Shown here: positions 35,185 to 42,002 of the stretch, in pieces | Layout of the letters: every line of letters begins with the position of its first letter | Numbering within the stretch: the first letter of the stretch is position 1 | Source of the DNA: Spirochaetaceae bacterium | Lineage (GTDB): Bacteria; Spirochaetota; Spirochaetia; Treponematales; Rectinemataceae | Direction: 5' to 3' | Length of the DNA stretch: 64,000 nucleotides | NCBI GenBank assembly: GCA_025356015.1 | Contig: JANXYO010000103.1 | Span: forward strand, 1 to 64,000 | Position numbers and translations under genes: made by a program | Notes under the pieces: model-generated | The model's database searches: none | The model's input: the letters and a program-made list of their open reading frames with translations, nothing else | What the model was told of the DNA's origin: nothing

Positions 35185-36886
35185 GGCCGGTCTCGACGAG
35201 CGCCCCTCCACCGGGCTTGGGCGACACGATGAGGACGGAGGGGCGCTTGCGCGCCCTCCGCACGAAACGGGCAAGATCGAGGGCCTCGGGGCCGAGGACC
35301 TCGTCGGGATCATAGCTGAGCTCCACCCTCGTCCTGCTTCCCTCGGCAAGAGCCCGCCCCCAGGCCCCGTGGAAGTGGACCAGGTCAGCGAGGGCGGGCA
35401 GAAGGGCATCGAGGCCCTTCTTCTGGTAGCGCTCGCCAAGATAGCCCAGCTGCATCGACTCAATCCCCGCGCTTGAGGGCTCCCCTTCGCTGCCACTATT
35501 CCCTAACCTTGTCCTTCCGGCCGCCTTCCAGGCACCGAAGTCCTCGAAAAAGGCCGAGGGACCGAGCCGGAGGGGCTTGAGGGCCGCGAGGAACCAGGCC
35601 ACGGCACGGCCGCGCGTGTAGAAGAGGTCGCAGGCCTGGGCCAGGGACTCCGCGCGGTCGAGGGCCTCGGAAGGGAAGCTAGGCGTCGAGCGCAGGAGGT
35701 AGGGTGCCGCCTTTTCCGCCACAAGGCCGTGCTCCGCCATCCTGTCGGCCAACTCAGTCCCGGGAAGCACGGACAGACGGAATATGTCCAGGTGGTTTGG
35801 CAGGAGGCCGATGGCGTAGTCGAGGCTTTCGCGGAATCCCGACAGGGTATCGCGGGGAAGGCCATAGATGAGGTCGAGGCCAAAGGTCAGGCCCTCGGCG
35901 TTCAGCAGGGCGATCTTGCGCGAGAAGTCCTCCCTGTCGATGCGGCGACCTATTGCTTCGAGGACCTCGCTGCGCGCGCTCTGGAGGCCGATCTGCAGGG
36001 AGCAGTCCAGGGCGGCGAAGGCCCGGGCCAGGGCCCTGTCGAGGAGCTCGGCTCTGACCTCGAACTTCCACCTGACTCCGGGGGCCCGCCGGGCGAAGAG
36101 CCCCAGAAGCCTCGCTGCCCTCTCCCTGTCGGCATTGAAGGTCGGGTCAAGGACGAAGACCTGTCCCACCTTGGCCTTCACGAAGAGCTCGAGCTCGGCC
36201 TCGATCCTCTGCATCGGAAAACGCCTCACCCCCGCCTCGCCCTTGGATTCGTAGCAGTAGGCGCAGCGGAATGGACAGCCGCGCGCAAGCTCCCAGAGCA
36301 GGCCCTCCCGTGCCGCCGGGTCGAGGACTGCCTTCCTTAGCGGAGCAATTGCCAGCCAGGGCGAGGGCAGGAGTCCGGGATCCTCGATCGGAGCCCTGCG
36401 GCCTCCCGTCACGGAAGACCGGGTTTCAATTCCGCTCATCGCGCCAAGTCCCGCAATTGCCTCGCGGGGCGAGGACGATTCCAGTATGAGGGAGAGGAGT
36501 TTCGCGCAGGCGCTCTCGCCCTCGCCAGCGACGACAAAATCCAGGTCACCCTCGGACAGGACCCCGGAAGGATCGGCGGTGGCCTCGGGCCCGCCGGCGA
36601 AGAGGAGGGCTTCTGGCCTTTCCCTCCTGAACGCTCTCGCGGCCTCAAGGACCATGGCCCTGTTCCAGGAATAGACCGAGAAACCTACCCATTCTGCCCG
36701 GGACTCGCGTATCGAGTGGGCCAGGGAAGCCGCATCTCCGCCTTCCTTGCCCTCCAGGATGAAGGCATCAATCCAGGCGCCAAGCCGGGGGTGGGCGCGC
36801 AGGGCGGCGACGACAGAGGCGGCGCCGAGGGGGAGGGATTCGGCCGAGCTCTCGATGGCCAGGGATACGATTGCCGTGCGGATCAT
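35162..36886 (-). CDS. B12-binding-domain radical SAM protein
   Basis: 574 residues. Residues 1-160 form a cobalamin-binding-type Rossmann domain (GAASVVAALRAHP, WVGFSVYSWN, LLFAGGPEATA, DFVVAGEGE) without an obvious DxHxxG. The radical SAM core begins ARGCPFRCAYCYESKG (Cx3Cx2C) and continues with VFVLDPTFN, SLQIGLQSA and GLDLIYGLPRDT. The C-terminal domain is of the DUF4080 type. Such proteins do methylations or other radical chemistry; substrate unknown. It is the last gene of a four-gene minus-strand operon, 12 nt after the ADP-ribosylglycohydrolase/phosphatase fusion. Confidence 0.83.
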   Translation of the reverse strand: MIRTAIVSLAIESSAESLPLGAASVVAALRAHPRLGAWIDAFILEGKEGGDAASLAHSIRESRAEWVGFSVYSWNRAMVLEAARAFRRERPEALLFAGGPEATADPSGVLSEGDLDFVVAGEGESACAKLLSLILESSSPREAIAGLGAMSGIETRSSVTGGRRAPIEDPGLLPSPWLAIAPLRKAVLDPAAREGLLWELARGCPFRCAYCYESKGEAGVRRFPMQRIEAELELFVKAKVGQVFVLDPTFNADRERAARLLGLFARRAPGVRWKFEVRAELLDRALARAFAALDCSLQIGLQSARSEVLEAIGRRIDREDFSRKIALLNAEGLTFGLDLIYGLPRDTLSGFRESLDYAIGLLPNHLDIFRLSVLPGTELADRMAEHGLVAEKAAPYLLRSTPSFPSEALDRAESLAQACDLFYTRGRAVAWFLAALKPLRLGPSAFFEDFGAWKAAGRTRLGNSGSEGEPSSAGIESMQLGYLGERYQKKGLDALLPALADLVHFHGAWGRALAEGSRTRVELSYDPDEVLGPEALDLARFVRRARKRPSVLIVSPKPGGGALVETGPRGGRRP

Positions 36887-36898
36887 CAGGCTCTGTCC

Positions 36899-38434
36899 CT
36901 AGATGGTCAGTGCGGCTGCCCCGGAACGCCACCGGGAGACGGCAAGCCTCTGCTCCTGGGTCTCGGGCGAGCCATGTTCCCCCGCCCCGCTGGCCTCGCG
37001 GAGGGCGGCCAGAAGATCGAGGGCCTCGCCCGGAGCTGCAAGGCCGTGCTCGACAAGCCAGGCCCCGATTACTGTCCCCGTCCTCCCGAGCCCGCCAAGA
37101 CAATGAACATAGACACGCCTCCCCGAACCCAGCATGGCATCGATGTCAGCAAGCGCCGCCCGGATCTCCGGGCCGCCTGCTGCGCTCATGTCGGCTATCG
37201 GCACGCGTCTCCGCTCGGGCTCGATGCCATATCCCGCCGCCATGGCTTTGAACTCCGCCCAATAGTGCGGCAGGACCTTTGCCCCGAAGCCCTCTCCGGC
37301 CTCCGTAAGGTCGAGGACGGCGTCGATGCCCGCATCGAGGAGGGCGGAGAGACGCATGTTCGAGGACCCGTCCTCGGCCCCGTGCGGCCAGGGACCGGCG
37401 AAGAGACGTCCCGGCAGGACCCGGTAGACGCCCGGCAGGAGGATGCGGGTCTCGACCAGTCCGGCGAGGGCGAGGCCCGAGGCCTCCACGTCCTGGGCAT
37501 GGGACAGCCGGGAGACCCATTTCTCGGGCAGGGCCTCGCGCCCATAGGCCAGGCCAGCCAGGCCTCCCGCGGTCGCGGCAGTCGCGTTGGCGTTCTCGCC
37601 AAGGTTCACGGCGGCGAGCACGCAGTCGTGGAAATCGCCTGTGCCAAGCAGGCACCAGAGCGAGGCCTCGAGACAGTGGACGACGTAACCCGATCCACGC
37701 ACGGCCGTTGAGGGAAGTTTGGCCAGATTCCCCCCAAGCACGCGATCGAAATGCCCGGCCTCGGCCCTGAGGCGCGGCTCGCCCGTCGCGAGCCAGACTT
37801 GGGCCCTTTCCATGGCCTCGCCGTATGCCTCGGTGGGGCTGAGTCCCGCCATCAGGCCTGTGACTACCAGGGCATGGAGCCAGGAAGCGAGGAAGGAACG
37901 GGGATGTCCGTGGGTCGGGGCGGAGTAGGATGCGACCGCGCGCCAGAGCAGGGGCTCGCTCATGCCGGCGAGCCAGATCGAGGCGGGAAGCATCCGCGAA
38001 AGCCCGCCATTGCCATTGTCATTTTCTCCGCGGCCCCCCGCGATCACCGCCGGCATGCCGCCCCTTATGCGCTCGAGGGCGCGCACGACCTGGCCTCCCG
38101 CGCCGAAGGACCTTCCTATCGCGCTTCTGTGGCCCTCGTCGAGCCATGACAGGGCCCTTTGGCCGAAGTCCTGGGGATCGAAGCCCGTGGCGCAGATGCT
38201 GTCCGCGAGACAGAGAGCCAGAGAGGTCTCGTCCGACCATATCCCGAGGCCCTTTCCCCAGCCGCTCGCCTCGCGTAATCCCGTCACCGGGTCTGCCTGC
38301 CGCTCGGCCCTTGATCCGAAATCCACGCAGAGGCCGAGGGCGTCGCCTAGCGCCAGGCCGAGGAGGCCACCAGCTGCCCGCGAACGGATGTTCATGGTCA
38401 TGCCCGGTACCCTGCCAACCCGAATGTCGTGCAT
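36899..38434 (-). CDS. ADP-ribosylglycohydrolase fused to dual-specificity/tyrosine phosphatase
   Basis: 511 residues. Residues about 15-330 are an ADP-ribosylglycohydrolase (DraG/ARH) fold: GLALGDALG (Asp31), IWSDETSLALCLADS (Asp68) and the C-terminal metal loop, which here is NLGENANATAA instead of GDDTDT, so both Asp ligands are Asn (281, 283). Residues about 345-500 are a cysteine phosphatase with an intact P-loop HCLGGLGRTG (Cys445, Arg451). The first domain may bind without hydrolysing ADP-ribose, while the second should cleave phosphate esters. The ATG follows GGAG by 7 nt. Gene spacing to both neighbours is 12 nt, indicating an operon with the NTAQ1-like and radical SAM genes. Confidence 0.85.
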   Translation of the reverse strand: MHDIRVGRVPGMTMNIRSRAAGGLLGLALGDALGLCVDFGSRAERQADPVTGLREASGWGKGLGIWSDETSLALCLADSICATGFDPQDFGQRALSWLDEGHRSAIGRSFGAGGQVVRALERIRGGMPAVIAGGRGENDNGNGGLSRMLPASIWLAGMSEPLLWRAVASYSAPTHGHPRSFLASWLHALVVTGLMAGLSPTEAYGEAMERAQVWLATGEPRLRAEAGHFDRVLGGNLAKLPSTAVRGSGYVVHCLEASLWCLLGTGDFHDCVLAAVNLGENANATAATAGGLAGLAYGREALPEKWVSRLSHAQDVEASGLALAGLVETRILLPGVYRVLPGRLFAGPWPHGAEDGSSNMRLSALLDAGIDAVLDLTEAGEGFGAKVLPHYWAEFKAMAAGYGIEPERRRVPIADMSAAGGPEIRAALADIDAMLGSGRRVYVHCLGGLGRTGTVIGAWLVEHGLAAPGEALDLLAALREASGAGEHGSPETQEQRLAVSRWRSGAAALTI

Positions 38435-38446
38435 CGCTTCACTCCG

Positions 38447-39034
38447 TCATACCGGATATCCGCTGCCCTGACGGTAGCGGATGAAACTCTCGAATCCCCC
38501 GAGGTCCACGACCATGCCCGGGGAAGGCAGGGCAAGGTCGATCCAGGACAGGAGGTTTCGTTCACCAGGATCCCCGGGGGCAGGCCATCCTGGCGGAGGG
38601 GCCAGCCAGCCGCCGTCAGGACCCCTCATGTGCGAGCGGTCCGAGGAGAGCTTCGCGACATAGAAGGCCGCGGGCATGATCCGGAACAGCGGCTCCTGCC
38701 CTCGCCTCGCGGGGCGGCCGAAGGTAGCCTCGAGGTAGCTGAAGGCCGGGCAGGGGAAGGGGAGTGCCGAATCGACGTCGAGCACCAGACAGCCAAGCTC
38801 GCTGTCACTCGCCACGGAGAATACATGGTAGTCCCAGTTGACCAGACCGTCTCCCGGCCTTCCCGCCATCTGGCGCAGCAGGGCCACCCGTTTCGAGGGG
38901 CTCGAGACGATCACTACCCAGGCCTCGTCGACGGCAAGGTCGGACCTTGCCAGGAGACGCCAGATGTTCTCCTCGCAGTAGAACGGCACGCGTTCGCAGG
39001 TGCCCCGCTCGATCCCGATCATAAGCGGGATCAT
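38447..39034 (-). CDS. NTAQ1-like protein N-terminal glutamine amidohydrolase
   Basis: 195 residues with an unmistakable match to eukaryotic NTAQ1 (PF09764). YCEENIWRL contains the nucleophile (Cys20). RPGDGLVNWDYHVF contains the catalytic His70. LVLDVDSALPFPC contains Asp86. SDRSHM and WLAPPPGWPAP match the C-terminal family blocks. NTAQ1 converts N-terminal Gln to Glu, which in eukaryotes leads to arginylation and degradation. All three catalytic residues are kept, so activity is expected. In bacteria the Glu product could be leucylated by Bpt, but neither Bpt nor ClpS is in the window. An ATG four codons in (39022) has an extended -10 (TGCTATGAT) 7 nt before it and may be the true start. 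Confidence 0.9.
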   Translation of the reverse strand: MIPLMIGIERGTCERVPFYCEENIWRLLARSDLAVDEAWVVIVSSPSKRVALLRQMAGRPGDGLVNWDYHVFSVASDSELGCLVLDVDSALPFPCPAFSYLEATFGRPARRGQEPLFRIMPAAFYVAKLSSDRSHMRGPDGGWLAPPPGWPAPGDPGERNLLSWIDLALPSPGMVVDLGGFESFIRYRQGSGYPV

Positions 39035-39047
39035 AGCATGGTCGGAC

Positions 39048-39698
39048 CTAGCCCGGCTCTCCCTCCCTCGTGCGCCGATCGTTCGCCTTGACGAAATCGG
39101 CAGGGAGGAGGAGGAACTCCTTGGTCTTGGCGCTGGTCGCTGCCCAGCTTATGGATTCGGCCTTGAGAAGGCGGTAGATCGCCGCCTCGATCTCGTCCAT
39201 GGACGCGCCGATCCGGCCGTTTATCCAGGCCTTCATAGCCTCGACGTTCGCCTTGATCGCCCCCTCGTGGATCCGCTCCCCGTGGTTCACCGCGAAGTCG
39301 ACCATGCCACGGGCAATGCGTTCCCTTGGCATGGTGTCGATGAGGTCGGAAACCTGGTCATTCGAGCGCCTGATCCTCGCTGCGAGGATCTTGATGATCT
39401 TGAGGGCGAATTTTCCGTTCGAGAGGATCATCGACTCAAAAGTCGGGCCGTCAACCGGGAGGACCCGCGTGGGCCTTGCGGCGACGGCGCTGGCCGAGCG
39501 TGGCCTGTCGTCGAGGAGGGCCATCTCCCCGAAAAAGTCGTTCGGGGTGTCGACGGTCTTGATGACAGTCTCGCCGCGATCGACCTTGATCTTGATGTCC
39601 ACGGCCCCGTCGAGGAGGACATACATCATCTTGCCCGGATCACCTTCGGCGAATATCAGCTCGCCGGCCGCGTACTCTTTCACGTTTTCGTTTGCCAT
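39048..39698 (-). CDS. CRP/FNR-like cyclic nucleotide-binding protein
   Basis: 216 residues. A cNMP-binding beta-roll covers about 5-120: GELIFAEGDPGKMMYVLLDGAVDI, then the phosphate-binding cassette FFGEMALLDDRPRSASA, with the Glu and Arg that contact cAMP ribose and phosphate in CRP. A C-helix and a degenerate winged-helix-like region follow (about 120-210); the recognition helix is not obvious, so it may be a DNA-binding regulator or an adaptor. It heads the operon with the NTAQ1-like, ARH-phosphatase and radical SAM genes. A promoter with its -10 9 nt before the ATG is visible and no RBS is present. Confidence 0.85.
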   Translation of the reverse strand: MANENVKEYAAGELIFAEGDPGKMMYVLLDGAVDIKIKVDRGETVIKTVDTPNDFFGEMALLDDRPRSASAVAARPTRVLPVDGPTFESMILSNGKFALKIIKILAARIRRSNDQVSDLIDTMPRERIARGMVDFAVNHGERIHEGAIKANVEAMKAWINGRIGASMDEIEAAIYRLLKAESISWAATSAKTKEFLLLPADFVKANDRRTREGEPG

Positions 39699-39707
39699 AC
39701 GCCGTGA

Positions 39708-39736
39708 ATAATACGCCGGCCGCGGTCGAGGGACAA
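39708..39736 (-). promoter_or_regulatory. Promoter of the CRP-like/NTAQ1 operon (TTGTCC-N17-TATTAT)
   Basis: Minus-strand -35 at 39731-39736 and -10 at 39708-39713; the -10 ends 9 nt before the ATG at 39698, consistent with a leaderless transcript. Confidence 0.55.
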
Positions 39737-39788
39737 GGACTGGAGAAGGCCGGCGCGCTCAACGGGGCCGCGGCCGCCCCCTCCTGGA

Positions 39789-41261
39789 CTAGGCGCCCGT
39801 ATAGCCCAGGACTTCCTTTTCCAGCCTGCCGCGATACTCGAGGAGGGCGAGGAGGATGCCCCTTTCCCGCGCGGGCGTCGCCGGGTTCTCAAGCTTCTGG
39901 GCGATGATCTTTGAGAATGTCGCGAGATCGACAGCTTCCCGTGTTGGGGGAAGCTGGAGGCGGCCGGCGCAGAACGCCCTCCAGCGCTTCGACTCCGGAG
40001 GGGACAGGGTGGCGGGGAAGTTCCGGGCGAAGAAGCGCCGCAGCATCTGGGCCGGTCGATCGTCCCGGAAACGCAGAGCGTAGAGTCTCGCCTTGGCCGC
40101 CGCCGGGCCTTCCTCGTCGAGAGCCTCGTGGATGGTCTCGAAGGAGGCCGCATCCTCCTCTCCGAAAAAGCCGTCGGAGTAGATCCTAAGCTCGGGATCC
40201 TCGAGCGCCTCGCCCGGCGGTGGCGGCTCGAAGACCGCCACGAGCTTCTGCATGAGCTCGCCTTCGCCCTTTATGAGGGCAAGGTGGGATAGGCATTCGT
40301 CGAGGTCGATCCCAAGCCGCGCCGCCGCATCAGCGCTCAGTGCTCCGAGAGGGGACAGGAAAGGGCAGCGGTTGAGGCGGATGACCACGAGGGGGAGCCG
40401 CTCGACATCGAGTTCCGTAGCCTTGGTGAACACCCGGCGCCTGAGCTCCTCCACGGGAAGGTCGACGATGCCTCGGGGATCAAAACGGAGATCGATGGCG
40501 ATCAGCCTGTTGCGGTCCTCGGGATCGATGGATAGTGGCGCGACGACTGTCGTGCAGCCCCGCGGGGAGGTGTATGAGACCGATGTATGAAGCAGGGGAA
40601 GCCTTTCCACGAGGTCGATGAGGGGCTTGAGCGACTCGCGGCCCCGATGCGAGAAGTACCACTCGAAGAGCTTGGGCTGCCGCGTCCGGACGAGCTTCGC
40701 AAGTCCGATCGTCGCGAGTACGTCGTGCATCGCGTCGTGGGCTGCCTCGTGGGCGATGCCGTTCGCCTTGGCGAGGGCAGCAAGGGTAAAAAGCGGGCGC
40801 CCCTCGTCGTCGGCGGGCCAGATAATGCCCTCGGGCCGCAGGTCCCGGGCGGCACGCATGAGGTCGATCATGTCCCAGCGCGAGTTGCCGTTCCTCCACT
40901 CGCGCGAATAGGGATCCAGGAAGTTCCTGTAGAGCAGATTGCGCACGAATTCGTCGTCGAACTTGAGGGAGTTGAAACCCACCACGGCCGTACCGGGCAC
41001 CGACATCTCCGACTGGAGCCGCCGCGCGAGCTCGTACTCCGTGATACCCTCCGAAAGGGCGAATTGCGGCGTGATCCCGTGAACAAGACAGGAATAGGGG
41101 CTTGGCAGGTAGTCAGGTGTCGGCCTGCAGTAGACCAGCACCCTTTCCCCGATCTGCTCGAAGCGGTCATCGGTCCTGACGGCCGCGACCTGCACGATGC
41201 GGTCATAGCGCGGGTCAAGCCCGAAGGTTTCGAGGTCGTACCAGAGGAGGGAGGGCGGCAT
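39789..41261 (-). CDS. sbcB: Exodeoxyribonuclease I
   Basis: 490 residues, close to E. coli ExoI. It starts with the DEDDh exonuclease motif LLWYDLETFGLDP, followed by VGFNSLKFDDEFVRN (Exo II) and HDAMHDVLATIGLA (Exo III with its His and Asp). The SH3-like and C-terminal helical regions that form the ssDNA channel follow. It degrades ssDNA 3' to 5' during recombination and mismatch repair. The -10 (TGCTATAGT) ends 6 nt before the ATG and there is no RBS. It is divergent from the Gre-factor gene, with a 10-bp palindrome in the 54-nt gap. Confidence 0.93.
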   Translation of the reverse strand: MPPSLLWYDLETFGLDPRYDRIVQVAAVRTDDRFEQIGERVLVYCRPTPDYLPSPYSCLVHGITPQFALSEGITEYELARRLQSEMSVPGTAVVGFNSLKFDDEFVRNLLYRNFLDPYSREWRNGNSRWDMIDLMRAARDLRPEGIIWPADDEGRPLFTLAALAKANGIAHEAAHDAMHDVLATIGLAKLVRTRQPKLFEWYFSHRGRESLKPLIDLVERLPLLHTSVSYTSPRGCTTVVAPLSIDPEDRNRLIAIDLRFDPRGIVDLPVEELRRRVFTKATELDVERLPLVVIRLNRCPFLSPLGALSADAAARLGIDLDECLSHLALIKGEGELMQKLVAVFEPPPPGEALEDPELRIYSDGFFGEEDAASFETIHEALDEEGPAAAKARLYALRFRDDRPAQMLRRFFARNFPATLSPPESKRWRAFCAGRLQLPPTREAVDLATFSKIIAQKLENPATPARERGILLALLEYRGRLEKEVLGYTGA

Positions 41262-41267
41262 TGGGGG

Positions 41268-41283
41268 ACTATAGCACGCGTGC
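41268..41283. promoter_or_regulatory. sbcB extended -10 and adjoining palindrome GCACGCGTGC
   Basis: On the minus strand TGCTATAGT (41268-41276) is an extended -10 for sbcB. A perfect 10-bp palindrome at 41274-41283 overlaps its TG extension and lies between the divergent sbcB and Gre-factor genes, a good position for a shared operator. Confidence 0.4.
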
Positions 41284-41315
41284 CGGTGTATATTCGAGCG
41301 AGAGGAAGGGCCAAG

Positions 41316-41861
41316 ATGAGCAGAGCCTTCGTGGATGAGGACGCGTCGGCCGATGGCGCGAACGCTGCCCCCGAGGTCAGGATCCCGTTACCCCCGGGCT
41401 CCCGCAATTACCTTACGCCCGAAGGGGCCCGCCGCCTGAACGAGGAGCTCTCCTCCCTCGTGGAGACGCAGCGGCCGGCCACGGTCTCGGCGATCGCCCG
41501 CCTTGAGTCGGGATCGGACAGCTCGGAGCTCGACACAATAGCCATGCTGCGCCAGCGCCTGGCCACGATCGATCGGAGGATCGAGTACCCGGGCAGGATG
41601 GCGTCCATAGCCGAGGTGGTCGAGTACCACGAGGGCCGGTCCGATCACGTTGTCTTCGGATCGGGCGTGCGCGTGGAGGATGAGGGCCAGGGTGAGCGGT
41701 ATTACAGGATCGTCGGGGTGGACGAAAGCGACCCCGAGGCCGGGCGCCTGAGCTGGCGCTCGCCCATCGCGCGCGCCTTGATCGGCAGGAAGGCCGGAGA
41801 GGCAGCGAGGGTCCAGCTACCCGGCATGGTCAGGATCTTGCGCATTCTCTCGATCGACTAG
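41316..41861 (+). CDS. GreA/GreB-family transcript cleavage factor
   Basis: 181 residues. An N-terminal extension of about 35 residues leads to the Gre coiled coil (LTPEGARRLNEELSSLVETQRPATVSAI, then DSSELDTIAMLRQRLATIDRRIEYPGRMASIAEVVE), with acidic residues near its tip. The C-terminal FKBP-like domain is clear: DHVVFGSGVRVEDEGQGERYYRIVG and SWRSPIARALIGRKAGEAARVQLPG. Gre factors enter the RNA polymerase secondary channel and stimulate cleavage of backtracked RNA. GreB-like by its basic C-terminal half, but I cannot assign A or B. RBS AGGAAGG lies about 7 nt before the ATG. Confidence 0.88.
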   Translation: MSRAFVDEDASADGANAAPEVRIPLPPGSRNYLTPEGARRLNEELSSLVETQRPATVSAIARLESGSDSSELDTIAMLRQRLATIDRRIEYPGRMASIAEVVEYHEGRSDHVVFGSGVRVEDEGQGERYYRIVGVDESDPEAGRLSWRSPIARALIGRKAGEAARVQLPGMVRILRILSID

Positions 41862-42002
41862 GCCATCCCCAGATATTTCAGGTCATTGAGCGGGCAAAAC
41901 CCGTCCTCATGCCCTATACTGAGGCCTTGCCCGTGGGCTGGCAACTTGCGACCCGACCGAGTCCGGAGTAAAGTGCCGAATCAAGCCTCTGGAGAAAAGC
42001 CC

